Below are positions 45,138 through 59,500 of a stretch of 64,000 nucleotides of DNA, one piece after another; the stretch's first letter is position 1; each line of letters starts with the position of its first letter. Below the pieces are notes generated by a model. The model had not been told where the DNA came from, did not search any database, and saw only the letters and a program-made list of their open reading frames with translations. The DNA is from Triticum aestivum (Eukaryota; Streptophyta; Magnoliopsida; Poales; Poaceae), in the NCBI RefSeq assembly GCF_018294505.1, contig NC_057797.1:126857116-126921115 (forward strand), in the 5' to 3' direction. The position numbers and the translations under genes were made by a program.

Positions 45138-46870
45138 TGTTGGGGAACGTAGCAGAAATTCAAAATTTTCCTACGTGTCACCAAGATCTATCTATGGAGA
45201 AACCAGCAACGAGGGCAAGGAGAGTGCATCTACATACCCTTGTAGATCGCTAAGCGGAAGCGTTCAAGAGAACGGGGTTGATGGAGTCGTACTCGCCGTG
45301 ATTCAGATCACCGATGACCTAGTGCCGAACGGACAGCACCTCCGCGTTCAACACACGTACGGAGCGGATGACGTCTCCTCCTTCTTGATCCAGCAAGGGG
45401 GAAGGAGAGGTTGATGAAGATCCAGCAGCACGACGGCGTGGTGGTGGATGCAGCAGAACTCCGGCAGGGCTTCGCTAAGCAACTACGGGAGGAGGAGGAG
45501 GTGTTGCAGGGAGGAGGGAGGCGCCAGGGCTTATGGGTACGGCCACCCCTCCCTCCCCTGCCTTTATATAGGCGCAAGAGAGGGGGAGGGCGCAGCCTTG
45601 CCCCTTCCTCCAAGGAAGGGGTGCGGCCAAGAGGGGGGGAGGAGTCCATCCTCCCCAAGGCACCTCGGAGGTGCCTTCCCCTCTTTGGACTCTCCCCTCT
45701 CCAAGTCTCCTTGGCGCATGGGCCTCTTGGGGCTGGTTTCCTTGGACCATATGGGCCAAGGCGCACCCCCTACAGCCCATGTGGCCCCCCGGGGCAGGTG
45801 GACCCCCCGGTGGACCCCCGGACCCCTTTCGGCACTCCCGGTACAATACCGATAAAGTGCGAAACTTTTCCGGCGACCAAAATAAGACTTCCTATATATA
45901 AATCTTTACCTCCGGACCATTCCGGAACTCCTCGTGACGTCCGGGATCTCATCCGGGACTCCGAACAACATTCGGTTTGCTGCATACTCATATTCATACA
46001 AACCTAGCGTCACCGAACCTTAAGTGTGTAGACCCTACGGGTTCGGGAGACATGCAGACATGACCGAGACGTTCTCCGGTCAATAACCAACAGCGGGATC
46101 TGGATACCCATGTTGGCTCCCACATGTTCCACGATGATCTCATCGGATGAACCATGATGTCAAGGACTCAATCGATCCCGTATACAATTCCCTTTGTCTA
46201 GCAGTATTGTACTTGCCCGAGATTCGATCGTCGATATCTAGATACCTTGTTCAATCTCGTTACCAGCAAGTCTCTTTACTCGTTCCGTAACACATCATCC
46301 CGTGATCAACCCCTTGGTCACATTGTGCACATTATGATGATGTCCTACCGAGTGGGCCCAGAGATACCTCTCCGTTTACACGGAGTGACAAATCCCAGTC
46401 TCGATTCGTGCCAACCCAACAGACACTTTCGGAGATACCTGTAGTGCACCTTTATAGTCACCCAGTTACGTTGTGACGTTTGGTACACCCAAAGCATTCC
46501 TACGGTATCCGGGAGTTGCACAATCTCATGGTCTAAGGAAATGATACTTGACATTAGAAAAGCTTTAGCATACGAACTACGATCTTTGTGCTAGGCTTAG
46601 GATTGGGTCTTGTCCATCACATCATTCTTCTAATGATGTGATCCCGTTATCAATGACATCCAATGTCCATGGTTAGGAAACCGTAACCATCTATTGATCA
46701 ACGAGCTAGTCAACTAGAGGCTTACTAGGGACATTGTGTTGTCTATGTATCCACACATGTATCTGTGTTTCCTATTAATACAATTATAGCATGGATAATA
46801 AACGATTATCATGAACAAGGAAATATAATAATAACTAATTTATTATTGCCTCTAGGGCATATTTCCAACA
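45138..46870 (-). repeat. 3' LTR of the Angela-like element
   Basis: It is flanked on the right by the complement of a polypurine tract (GTGGGAGAC on minus). TATATAAAGG on the minus strand near 45561-45570 is the promoter motif. It carries an extra tandem GGTGGACCCCC near 45810 compared with the other LTR. Confidence 0.95.
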
Positions 46871-46879
46871 GTCTCCCAC

Positions 46880-49800
46880 TTGCACTAGAGTCAATAATCT
46901 AGTTCACATCGCCATGTGATTAACACTCACATGTCACATCGCCATGTGACCAACATCAAAGAGTTTACTAGTGTCATTAAACTAGTTCACATCATCATGT
47001 GATTTAGACTCAATGAGTTCTGGGGTTTGATCATGTTTTGCTTGAGAGAGGTTTTAGTCAACGGGTCTGCAAAATTCAGATCCGTATGTACTTCGCAAAT
47101 CTCTATGTCATATTGTAAATGCTGCTTCCACGCTCCACTTGAAGCTATTCCAAATGGTTGCTCCACTATACGTATCCGGTTTGCTACTCAGAGTCATTCG
47201 GATAGGTGTTAAAGCTTGCATCGTCGTAACCCTTTACGCCGAACTCTTTATCACCTCCATAATTGAGAAATAAATCCTTATTACTCCAAGCACAATTTTG
47301 ACCGCTATCTGGTGATCCACTCCTTGATCACCTTTGTACCCTCTTGCCAGACATGTGGCAAGGCACACATCAGGTACGGCACATAGCATAGCATACTGTA
47401 GAGCCTACGTCTAAAGCATAGGGGACGACCTTCGTCCTTTCTCTCTTTTCTGCCATGGTCGAGCTTTAAGTCTTAACTTCATACCTTACATCTCAGGTAA
47501 GAACTCCTTCTTTGACTGATCCATCTTGAACACCTTCAAGATCATGTCAAGGTATATGCTCATTTGAAAGTATTATTAAGCATTTTGATCTATCCTTATA
47601 GATCTTGATGCTCAATGTTCAAGTAGCTTAATCCAGGTTTTCCCTTGAAAAACACTTTTCAAACAACCCTATATGCTTTCTAGAAATTCTACATCATTTA
47701 TGATCAACAATATGTCAACAACATATACTCATCAGAAATTCTATAGTGCTCCCACTCACTTCTTTGGGAATACAAGTTTCTCATAAACTTTGCATAAACC
47801 CAAAATCTTTGATCATCACATCAAAGCATACATTCCAACTCCGAGATGCTTACTCCAGTCCTTAGAAGGATTGCTGGAGCTTTGCATACTTATTAGCATC
47901 TTTCAGGATTGACAAAACCTTCCGGTTGTATCATATACAACCTTTCCTCAAGAAAAACGTCAAGGAAACAATGCCTTGACATCCTATCTGCAAGATTTCA
48001 TAAATAATGCAGTAATTGCTAACATAATTCCAACAGACTCTTAGCATCGCTACGAGTGAGAAAGTCTCACCGTAGTCAACTCCTTGAACTTGTCGGGAAA
48101 CTTCTTAACGACAAGTCGAGATTTCTTAATGGTGATACTTACCATCATTGTCCGTCTTCCTTTTAAAATCCATCTGTACTCAACAGCCTTACGACCATCA
48201 AGCTATTCTGCCAAAGTCTACACTTTGTTATCATACATGGATCCTCTCTCGGATTTTATGGCCTCGAGCCATTTATCGGAATCCGGGCCCACCATTGCTT
48301 CTCCATAGCTCGTAGGTTCATTGTTGTCTAGCAACATGACTTCCAAGACAGGATTACGTACCACTCTGAAGTAGTACGCATCCTTGTCATCCCACGAGGT
48401 TTGGTAGTGACTTGATCTGAAGTTTCATGATCACTATCATAAGCTTCCACTTCAATTGGTGTAGGTGCCACAGGAACAACTCCCTGTGCCCTGCCACACA
48501 CTAGTTGAAGAGACGGTTTAATAACCTCATCAAGTCTCCACCATCCTCCCACTCAATTCTTTCGAGAGAAACTTTTCCTCGAGAAAGGATCCGATTCTAG
48601 AAACAATCCCTTATTGCTTTCGAATCTGAGATAGGAGGTATACCCAACTGTTTTTGGTGTCCTATGAAGATGCATTTATCCGCTTTGGGTTCGAGCTTAT
48701 CAGCCTAAAACTTTTTCACATAAGCATCGTAGCCCCAAACTTTTAAGAAATGACAGCTTAGGTTTCTCTAAACCATAGTTCATACGGTGTCATCTCATCG
48801 GAATTACGTGGTGCCCCTTTTAAAGTGAATGTGGTTGTCTCTAATGCCTAACCCATAAACTATTGTGGTAATTCGATAAGAGACATCATGGTATGCACCA
48901 TATCCAATAGGGTGCAGTTGTGATGTTCGGACACACCATCACACTATGGTGTTCCAGGCTGTATTAGTTGTGAAACAAATTTCCACAATGTCTTAATTGT
49001 GTGCCAAAACTCGTAACTCAGATATTCATCTCTATGATCATATCATAGACATTTTATCCTCTTGTCACAATGATCTTCTACTTCACTCTGAAATTACTTG
49101 AACCATTCAATAATTCAGACTTGTGTTTCATCAAGTAAATATTCTCAACATCTACTCGAATCATCTGTGAAGTAAGAACATAACGATATTCACTGCATGC
49201 CTCGGCACTCATTGGACTGCACACATCAAAATGTGTTACTTCCAACAAGTTGCTATCTTGTTCCATCTTACTGAAAACGAGGCTTTTCAGTCATCTTGCC
49301 CATGTGGTATGATTTGCATATCTCAAGTGATTCAAAATCAAGTGAGTCCAAACGATCCATCTGCATGGAGTTTCTTCATGCGTATACACCAATAGACATG
49401 GTTCGCATGTCTCAAACTTTTCAAAAACGAGTGAGTCCAAAGATCCATCAATATGGAGCTTCTTCATGCGTTTTATACCAATATGACTTACATGGAAGTG
49501 CCACAAGTAAGTGGTACTATCATTACTATCTTTTAATTTTTGGCATGAAAAATGTGTATCACTACGATCGAGATTCAATAAACCATTCCTTTTAGGTGCA
49601 AGACCATTGAAGGTATTATTCAAATAAATAGAGTAACCATTATTCTCCTTAAATGAATAACCGTATTGCGATAGACATAATCCAATCATGTCTATGCTCA
49701 ATGCAAACACCAAATGACAATCATTCAGGTTTAATACTAATCTTGATGGTAGAGGGAGCGTGCGATGTTTGATCACATCAAACTTGGAAATACTTCCAAC

Positions 49801-51650
49801 ACATATCGTCAGCTCACCTTTAGCTAGTCTCCATTTTATTCCGTAGCTCTTTTATTTCGTGTTACTAACACTTAGCAACCGAACCGGTATCTTAATACCC
49901 TGGTGCTACTAGGAGTACTAGTAAAGTACACATTGACATAATGTATATCCAATATACTTCTATCGACCTTGCCAGCCTTCTCATCTACCAAGTATCTAGG
50001 GTAATTCCGCTCTAGTGACTGTTCCCCTTATCATAGAAGCACTTAGTTTCAGGTTTGGGTTCAACCTTGGGTTTCTTCACTAGAGCAGCAGCTGATTTGC
50101 CGTTTCATGAAGTATCCTTTCTTGCCCTTGCCCTTCTTGAAACTAGTGGTTTCACCAACCATCAACAATTGATGCTCCTTCTTGATTTCTACTTTCGCGG
50201 TGTCAAACATCGTGAATACCTCAAGGATCATCATATCTATCCCTGATATGTTATAGTTCATCACGAAGCTCTAGCAGCTTGGTGGCAATGACTTTGGAGA
50301 AGCATCACTATCTCATCTGGAAGATCAACTCCCACTCAATTCAAGTGATTGTTGCACTCAGACAATCTGAGCACAAGCTCATCGATTGAGCTTTCTCCCT
50401 TAGTTTGCAGGCTAAGAAAATCGTCGGAGGTCTCATACCTCTTAACATGGGCACGAGCCTGAAATCCCAATTTCAGCCCTCGAAACATCTCATATGTTCC
50501 GCGACATTTCGAAAACGTCTTTGGTGCCTCTACTCTAAACCATTTAACTGAACTATCACGTAGTTATCAAAACGTGTATGTCCGATGTTCGCAACATCCA
50601 CAGACGACGTTTGGGGTTCTGCACACTGAGCGGTGCATTAAGGACATAAGCTTTCTACTGATCGCATAATCGCTACTATCAACTTTCAACTATATTTTCT
50701 CTAGGAGCATATCTAAACAGTGGAAGTAAAGCGCGAGCTTACGACATAATTTGCAAAGATCTTTTGACTATGTTCAGGATAATTAAGTTCATCTTATGAA
50801 CTCCCACTCAGATAGATATCCCTCTAGTCATCTAAGTGATTACATGATCCAAGTCAACTAGGCCGTGTCCGATCATCACGTGAGACGGACTAGTCATCAT
50901 CGGTGAACATCTTCATGTTGATCGTATCTACTATACGACTCATGCTCGACCTTTCGGTCTCTGTGTTCCGAGGCCATGTCTATACATGCTAGGCTCGTCA
51001 AGTTAACCCTAAGTGTATTGCATGTGTTCCGAGGCCATGTCTGTACATGCTAGGCTCATCAACACCCGTTGTATTTGAACGTAAGAATCTATGACACCCG
51101 ATCATCACGTGGTGCTTAGAAGCGACGAACTTTAGCAACGGTGCATAGTTAGGGGAGAACACTTCTTGAAATTGTTGTAAGGGATCATCTTATTTACTAC
51201 CGTCGCTCTAAGTAAACAAGATGCATAAACATGATAAACATCACATGCAATCAAATAGTGACATGATATGGCCAATATCATTTTACTCCTTTTGATCTCC
51301 ATCTTCGGGGCTCCATGATCATCATCGTCACCGCAAGACACCATGATCTCCATCATCATGATCTCCATCATCGTGTCTTCATGAAGTTGTCTCGCCAACT
51401 ATTACTTCTACTACTATGGCTACCGGTTAGCAATAAAGTAAAGTAATTACATGGCATTGTTCAATGACACGCAGGTCATACAATAAATAAAGACAACTCC
51501 TATGGCTCCTGCCGGTTGTCATACTCATCGACATGCAAGTCGTGATTCCTATTACAAGAACATGATCAATCTCATACATCACATATCATTCATCACATTC
51601 TTCTTGGCCATATCACATCACATAGCATACCCTGCAAAAACAAGTTAGAC
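46880..51650 (-). pseudogene. Degenerate gag-pol of the Angela-like element
   Basis: Only pieces of the Copia polyprotein can be read on minus. A basic zinc-knuckle-side part of gag is at 50264-50061. A pre-integrase region with YLWHFHVSHIGIKRMKKLH lies near 49500. Integrase core remnants follow at about 49270-48900, then reverse transcriptase at about 48300-47300. The active-site motif at 47725-47714 reads YVVD followed by ILLI, where the family has YVDD. Stops occur in every part. The order gag, protease, integrase, reverse transcriptase, RNase H agrees with Copia. No protein of useful length is encoded. Confidence 0.75.
50965..51065. repeat. Imperfect direct repeat in the Angela-like gag region
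   Basis: TGTTCCGAGGCCATGTCT, then TACATGCTAGGCTC, occurs near 50965 and 51028. The two copies differ at two or three positions. Confidence 0.7.
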
Positions 51651-52032
51651 GTCCTCTAATTGTTGTTTGCATGTTTTACGTGGCTGCTATGGGTTTCTAG
51701 CAAGAACGTTTCTTACCTACGCAAAACCACAACGCGATATGTCAATTGCTATTTACCCTTCATAAGGACCCTTTTCATCGAATCCGTTCCGACTAAAGTG
51801 GGAGAGACTGGCACCCGCTAGCGACCTTATGCACAAAGTGCATGTCAGTCGGTGGAACCTGTCTCACGTAAGAGTACGTGTAAGGCCGGTCCGGGCCGCT
51901 TCATCCCACAATACCGTCGAAACAAGATTGGACTAGTAACGGTAAGCATATTGAACAATATCAACGCCCACAACTACTTTGTGTTCTACTCGTGCAAAGA
52001 ATCTACGCAATAGACCTAGCTCATGATGCCAC

Positions 52033-53744
52033 TGTTGGGGAACGTAGCAGAAATTCAAAATTTTCCTACGTGTCACCAAGATCTATCTATGGAGAAACCA
52101 GCAACGAGGGGAAGGAGAGTGCATCTACATACCCTTGTAGATCACTAAGCGGAAGCGTTCAAGAGAACGGGGTTGATGGAGTCGTACTCGCCGTGATTCA
52201 GATCACCGATGACCTAGTGCCGAACGGACAGCACCTCCGCGTTCAACACATGTACGGAGCGGATGACGTCTCCTCCTTCTTGATCCAGCAAGGGGGAAGG
52301 AGAGGTTGATGAAGATCCAGCAGCACGACGGCGTGGTGGTGGATGCAGCAGAACTCCGGCAGGGCTTCGCTAAGCAACTACGGGAGGAGGAGGAGGTGTT
52401 GCAGGGAGGAGGGAGGCGCCAGGGCTTATGGGTACGGCCACCCCTCCCTCCCCTCCCTTTATATAGGCGCAAGAGAGGGGGAGGGCGCAGCCTTGCCCCT
52501 TCCTCCAAGGAAGGGGTGCGGCCAAGAGGGGGAGGAGTCCATCCTCCCCAAGGCACCTCGGAGGTGCCTTCCCCTGTTTGGACTCTCCCCTCTCCAAGTC
52601 TCCTTGACGCATGGGCCTCTTGGGGCTGGTGCCCTTGGCCCATATGGGCCAAGGCCTACAGCCCATGTGGCCCCCCGGGGCAGGTGGACCCCCGGACCCC
52701 TTTCGGCACTCCCGGTACAATACCGATAAAGTGCGAAACTTTTCCGGCGACCAAAATAAGACTTCCTATATATAAATCTTTACCTCCGGACCATTCCGGA
52801 ACTCCTCGTGACGTCCGGGATCTCATCCGGGACTCCGAACAACATTCGGTTTGCTGCATACTTATATTCATACAACCCTAGCGTCACCGAACCTTAAGTG
52901 TGTAGACCCTACGGGTTCGGGAGACATGCAGACATGACCGAGACGTTCTCCGGTCAATAACCAATAGTGGGATCTGGATACCCATGTTGGCTCCCACATG
53001 TTCCACGATGATCTCATCGGATGAACCACAATGTCAAGGACTCAATCGATCCCGTATACAATTCCCTTTGTCTAGCGGTATTGTACTTGCCCGAGATTCG
53101 ATCGTCGGTATCTCGATACCTTGTTCAATCTCGTTACCAGCAAGTCTCTTTACTCGTTCCGTAACACATCATCCCGTGATCAACCCCTTGGTCACATTGT
53201 GCACATTATGATGATGTCCTACCGAGTGGGCCCAGAGATACCTCTCCGTTTACATGGAGTGACAAATCCCAGTCTCGATTCGTGCCAACCCAACAGACAC
53301 TTTCGGAGATACCTGTAGTGCACCTTTATAGTCACCCAGTTACGTTGTGACGTTTGGTACACCCAAAGAATTCCTACGGTATCCGGGAGTTGCACAATCT
53401 CATGGTCTAAGGAAATGATACTTGACATTAGAAAAGCTTTAGCATACGAACTACGATCTTTGTGCTAGGCTTAGGATTGGGTCTTGTCCATCACATCATT
53501 CTTCTAATGATGTGATCCCGTTATCAATGACATCCAATGTCCATGGTTAGGAAACCGTAACCATCTATTGATCAACGAGCTAGTCAACTAGAGGCTTACT
53601 AGGGACATTGTGTTGTCTATGTATCCACACATGTATCTGTGTTTCCTATTAATACAATTATAGCATGGATAATAAACGATTATCATGAACAAGGAAATAT
53701 AATAATAACTAATTTATTATTGCCTCTAGGGCATATTTCCAACA
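52033..53744 (-). repeat. 5' LTR of the Angela-like element
   Basis: It adjoins the primer-binding site (TGGCATCATGAGC on minus, near initiator-methionine tRNA type). It is 21 bp shorter than the other LTR because of indels in the GC-rich part. Confidence 0.95.
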
Positions 53745-56068
53745 TAGGGGATGCTCCTGCTCCACAAACTACGACCAGAAGAGCTTCTCCGACTCGTACC
53801 CCTCCTGGGCCTAGAAGAATTGGGCGGCAGCCGTAGTACACATCGGCAGATCCGCATATGCGTCTAGAGAACTCCACGGTCGATTAAGTAAGGCATACTT
53901 CCGGTCCCCAAATTTAGCTTGTAAAAGAAAAGTCTTACTAGCCGCTATCTGACCGCTTGACGGATTTCCTCGCGCACTGTGTGGGATTCGGACCGTGCTT
54001 CTGAAGCATCTTGAAGTGCCTTGGAGAGTTCGGTCACCTTCGCTTTGCTTTCCGTTTCCAGGGACTCACACTTGGCGGCAGTCTCCTTGAGTTTCTGCTC
54101 CACCTTAGTCACCCGTTCCTCCAAACGGCACCGAGCGGCCTGTTCGGCCGTTAAGTCCACAGCCACCTTGTCAGCAGCCGCCTGGCTTACCCTTAGCTGC
54201 TCCTTGGCTTGAGCAAGCTCACCCTAAGGGTCTCCACCACGGTGGCACCAACTATACAACCATGCACAGTAAAGCTCTTCAACTTCCACAGAAGCACAGA
54301 AATAAACAGGCATACAGCAAGATGTATCTTATACCTTGCGCTTGGTCGAGCCGCGTGTTAACAAGGACTAGATCCTCATCGGCTCGCTCCAGTTTCTGTT
54401 TGAGTTCGGAAACCTCTGCTGAGTGGGCAGTCGCTGCTAACAGAGAGGCCTGTTTTGAAATTCGAATAAAATAGCATGTTACCACCTAACAACTGATTAT
54501 CGATCCTCTGCTCGCTTTTCTTTCAGAAAAGCGAATAGAGTCTCAGGGGCTACTATCTATATATGGGAATACTTCTCATAAAAATATCAAAAAACATTAT
54601 ATTGCGTACCTTGAAGCCTGCTAGCAGGCTAGAGAAGGCTTTGTTCAGTCCGCTCTTAGCGGACTGAATCTTCTCAGACACCGCACGCATCAGGATGCGG
54701 TGCTCGTCCAGGACGGATGCACTTGGAAGAGCGTCCGTCGTGGTATTCGGCACCTCCAGATTAGCAGAGTTTGCCGCTCCCTTTTCTCTCGCAGGGGGTC
54801 GTTCACTAAACTTCGGGGCTGTACTGGTCTTCGGAGTAGTCTACGACTGGGGGATGGATTGACCGAGGCCCTCGTCGTCGGTCTGCATAAGGACCGTCCT
54901 CCTTGGCCCTCCGGTAGCCGAGGTATTACCCACTGGCGCCGTTAGATCACCCCCACATATCTTCAAGGCCTGGGGAGGGCCTATGGGACGACACCTCAGC
55001 AAAATCCGCCTTAGGCAGCGAGGAGGCTAATGGAGGCGACCTGCTCCCCATCATCTCCGATGGCAGATCCCCCGAGGACGAAGATAGTTGGGGGAGACTG
55101 CGTGTCGGACTAGAAAATATAGAACCTAGAGTTATCATCATAGTTCATAAATAATTGAACAATATGTGAGGCATCCCGAGCTGCTTACGAGTCAGCTTTG
55201 GGCCTGGTCCGGCGGCGATGCGTCGGGAGGGCCTCGACGTCTGACTCCGAGTCATCAGGGAGGGTAATTTTGTCCCTCTTGGACTCTTCGGCTTCCAGGT
55301 CATCGGAGGCCTCCCTCATTTTGCCCTTGTGGGGAGGATCTTCTTCTTCTTCCTCCAACTCGTCATCATCAACACCTTCGTGAGAGGACCGGGCATCAGC
55401 GTCTCCGGACACTATGTCCGAAGTGCCCTCCTCTCTTTTCTTCTTATTGTCCTTTACCGTCGCCTGGTATGGCGCCGGGACCAGCATCCTCATTAGAAGG
55501 GATTGGCTGCATCTTCGGGGAGCGGAGCCGAACACCAGATCTGCTCCGCCTTCTTGATCCAGACCTGTTCGGGGAGGGATCACTTAGCACCTCAGGTTAA
55601 AAAAGCATATTGGTGTTAGGAGTTCTTAGAATTTACCTTGGAGGATGGATGGTTGCAGTCGAGGCTGGTGTCGTTTGAAGACCTTGGCCATGATTTCTAC
55701 TTCTTAAAAAGTAGTTTCCAGATCCCCTTGTGCATTGTCCTGTAGAACTGTTGTAGGGTGCGCGGCCCTTCCGGATTGAACTCCCACATCTTGAGGGGCC
55801 GCCTCTGGCAGGGAAGAGCTCGGCGGATCAGCATCACTTGGATTACGTCGGCAAGGGTAATGTCCTTTGCTATCATGCTCCTGACACGTTTCTGTAGCCG
55901 CAACACCTCAGAGACTGACCCCCAGTCTGGACCCTTGTCGGTCCAGGATGTAAGCCCCAGCAGGGGTCCGGATCTAAAGGCTGGCATAGCTGCCCACTTG
56001 GAGCCACGGGGTTCTGTGATATAGAACCATTCTTGTTGCCATATTTTGATGGTGTCCACAAAGACTAC
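53745..56068 (-). pseudogene. Antisense gene of element B, upstream exons
   Basis: On minus, the part encoding GWFYIT-type sequence (WQQEWFYITEPRG) lies at 56061-55697, cut on its upstream side by element E. Then come an acidic/lysine-rich exon (55583-55185), a linker exon (55141-54553) and coiled-coil exons (54485-54279 and 54166-53945), with splice-like borders. The Angela-like element separates them from the last exon. The order matches C and E. Several frames are broken. The N-terminal PF04195-like part should lie right of element E, outside the window. Confidence 0.65.
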
Positions 56069-56550
56069 TGAGGGAATCCTGGATTAGGGGGTCTCCGGAC
56101 AGCCGGACTATCTCCATTGGCCGGACTGTTAGACTATGAAGATACAAGATTGAAGACTTCATCTCATGTCCGGATGGGACTCTACTTGGCGTGGAAGGCA
56201 AGCTAGGCAATACGGATATGGATATCTCCTCCTTTGTAACCGACCTTGTGTAACCCTAACCCTCTCTGGTGTCTATATAAACCGAAGGGTTTTAGTCCGT
56301 AGGACAACAACCACAACATACAATCATACCATAGGCTAGCTTCTAGGGTTTAGCCTCTCTGATCTCGTGGTAGATCTACTCTTGTACTACCCTTATCATC
56401 AATATCAATCAAGCAGGACGTAGGGTTTTACCTCCATCAAGAGGGCCCAAACCTGGGTAAAACATCGTGTCCCGTGCCTCCTGTTACCATCCGGCCTAGA
56501 TGCATAGTTCGGGACCCCCTACCCGAGATCCGCCGGTTTTGACATCGACA
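56069..56550 (+). repeat. 5' LTR of element E
   Basis: It begins TGAGGGAATCCTGGATTAGG and ends GACATCGACA. It is the same length as the solo LTR at 26268-26749 and is closer to it than to the LTRs of B. Confidence 0.93.
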
Positions 56551-56573
56551 TTGGTGCTTTCATTGAGAGTTCC
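56551..56573 (+). promoter_or_regulatory. Primer-binding site of element E
   Basis: TTGGTGCTTTCATTGAGAG follows the LTR directly, as in B and C. Confidence 0.65.
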
Positions 56574-56597
56574 TCTGTGTCGTCGCCGTTAGGCTTG

Positions 56598-59500
56598 ATG
56601 GCTCCTAGTATCATCAATAGCGATGTGGTCCAGGGCGAGACTTTTCTCCCTGGACAGATCTTCGTATTCGGCGGCTTTGCACTGCATGCTAATTCGCTTG
56701 GCCATCTGGAGCAGATTGAAAGCTATGCCCCTGGCCGTCAGGTCAGATTTGGAAGTTTGAACTACACGGCTGACATCCGCGGAGACTTGATCTTCGATGG
56801 ATTCGAGCCACAGTCGGGCGCGCCGCACTGTCACGATGGGTATGACCTAGCTCTGCCGCCGAACAGTACCCCAGAGGCTGCGCCCGCATCAGCTCCGACC
56901 CTTAGCTCGGAGCCAACTGCGCCAATCGAGGACGGGTGGCTAGACACCGCCTCAGGGGCTGCAGTCTCAATGGCGATCGAGCCAAACACCAGCCTAATCC
57001 TCTGCGAAGCCCGTGACACCAAGGTGCCGGACTCTTTTCTGGACCCCGAACCCTCCGCGCCCCTGCCAATCGAATCCGATTGGGCGCCGTTCATGGAATT
57101 CACCGCCGCGGATATCTTTCAGCACTCGCCCTTCGGCGACATTCTGAATTCACTAAGGTCTCTCTCTTTGTAAGGAGAGCCCTGGCTGGACTATGGCCAA
57201 CATGATTGGGATGCGGACGACGAAGGAATTCGACACCCACCCACCACCCACTTCGTAGCCACTATCGATGATTTAACCGACATGCTCGACTTCGACTCCG
57301 AAGACATTGACGGTATGGACGACGATGTAGGAGACGAACATGAACCGGCGCCTATAGGGCACTAGAAAGCCACCTCGTCATATGACATATACATGGTGGA
57401 TACACCCAAAGAAGGCAATGGCGATAAGATAGCGGAGGATGACCCCTCCAAGAAGCAACCCAAGCACCGACATCAGCAGCGCCGCTCTAGGTCCCGCCAA
57501 AGCAAAAGTGGTGATACCGACATAGGAGATAATAACACTTCGGATAGTGCCAAAGACAACAACATTCCCCTCCAGCAAGATTCAGAACAGGAGGATGGAG
57601 GAGCCAGCTCTCCTGAGAGAGCGGCAGATGGAGAGGAGGAGGATGACAATTACATGCCCCCCTCCGAAGACGAGGCAAGCCTCGGCGACGATGAATTCGC
57701 CATACCAGAGGATCCCGTCGAACAAGAGCGCTTCAAGCGCCGGCTTATGGCCACGGCAAATAACCTGAAGAAAAAGCAACAGCAGCTTCAAGCTGATCAA
57801 GATCTGCTAGTTGACAGGTGGACTGAAGTCCTCGCGGCCGAGGAATATAAACTTGAGCGCCCCTCCAAGAATTACCCAAAGTGTAGGTTACTACCCCGAC
57901 TGGAGGAGGAAGCGTATGATACGGCTGATCGGCCACCTTGTGGCCGCGATAGAGAGGCATTCCAGCCAAAAGATCAGCCTCCACCCCGACGCCATTCAAA
58001 TAAAAAGGCATGGGGAGATACGTCTGACCTGTGAGACATATTGGAGGACAAAGCAAAGCATGCAAGATCGATCTACGGATCACGAGGGCGCACTACTCTG
58101 TGAGACGATAAACGTCACACCGGATACAGTAAAAGCAAATACGGCCGGGCCGAACACAGCGGGCGAGACCCATTCGAGCTGCGTTGTGATATAGCCCAAT
58201 ACAGAGGCGTCGCACACCCCTTATGCTTCACAGACGAAGTAATGGAACATCAATTCCCAGAAGGTTTCAAACCTGTAAATATTGAATCATACGACGGCAC
58301 AACAGATCCCGCAGTATGGATCGAGGATTTCCTCCTCCACATCCACATGGCCCGCGGTGATGACTTACACGCCATCAAATACCTCCCACTAAAGCTCAAA
58401 GGACCAGCGCGTCATTGGCTTAACAGCTTGCCAGCGGACTCCATTGGCTGTTGGGAAGATCTAGAAGCCGCATTCCTCGACAACTTTCAGGGCACTTATG
58501 TGCGACCACCAGACGCTGATGACTTGAGCCACATAATTCAGCAGCCAGAAGAGTCGGCCAGGCAATTGTGGACTCGGTTCCTTACAAAGAAAAATCAGAT
58601 CATCGACTGTCCGGATGTAGAGGCCTTAGCGGCTTTCAAACACAACATCCGAGACGAGTGGCTAGCCCGGTACCTTGGTCAGGAAAAGCCAAAATCTATG
58701 GCAGCTCTCACGACGCACATGACCCGCTTTTGCGCGGGAGAAGACAGCTGGCTGGCTCGCAGTAATAACATATCAAAGAACCATGGTACCCCGGATACCA
58801 AGGACGGCAATAACAGGTCACGTCACAACAAACATAAGCGCCGTATTAACAGAAAAAACACCGAGGATACGGCAGTCAATGCCGGATTCAAAGGCTCTAA
58901 ACCCGGTCAGCAGAAAAATCCATTCAAACAAAGTACGCTGGGTCCGTCCATCTTGGACCGTATACTCAATCGCTCGCGTCAAATACACGGAACCCCAGAC
59001 AAGCTAGCCAATCACACCAACAGGGATTGTTGGGTGTTCAAGCAGGCCGACAAGTTAATTGCCGAAAACAAGGACAAGGGGCCGCATAGCGATGACGAGG
59101 AGGAGCCCCGGCAGCCGCACACCGGAGGGCAGAAGAGGTTTCCCCCGCAAGTGCGGACGGTGAACATGATATACGCGACCCACATCCCCAAGAGGGAGCG
59201 GAACCATGCGCTCAGGGACGTATATGTGTTGGAGCCAGTCGCCCCAAAGTTCAACCCTTGGTCCTCCTGTCCGATCACCTTCGATCGCAGGGACCACCCC
59301 ACTAGTATCCGTCCTGGCGGATTTTCCACACTGGTCCTAGACCCAATCACTGATGGATTCCACCTCACTCGAGTCCTTATGGATGGCGGCAGCAGCCTGA
59401 ACCTGCTTTATTAGGACACAGTGTGCAAAATGGGTATAGACCCCTCAAGGATCAAACCCACAAAAACGACCTTCAAAGGTGTCATTCCAGGTGTGGAGAC

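Larger units (their letters stand above)
45138..53744 (-). mobile_element. Angela/BARE1-like Copia element, complete but defective
   Basis: The 8,607-bp element has LTRs of 1,733 and 1,712 bp, both starting TGTTGGGGAACG and ending ATTTCCAACA, with TSD TAGGG at 45133-45137 and 53745-53749. The primer-binding site lies at 52017-52032 and the polypurine tract at 46871-46890 on minus, so the 5' LTR is the right one. The LTRs differ by about 20 substitutions and three indels in my count (about 1.2 percent). The internal coding region is heavily degraded. Confidence 0.95.

Noticed and set aside
45308..46007. Long overlapping frames on both strands in the Angela-like LTR
   Set aside because: They are repeated in both LTRs and result from GC-rich composition; LTRs of this family are non-coding.
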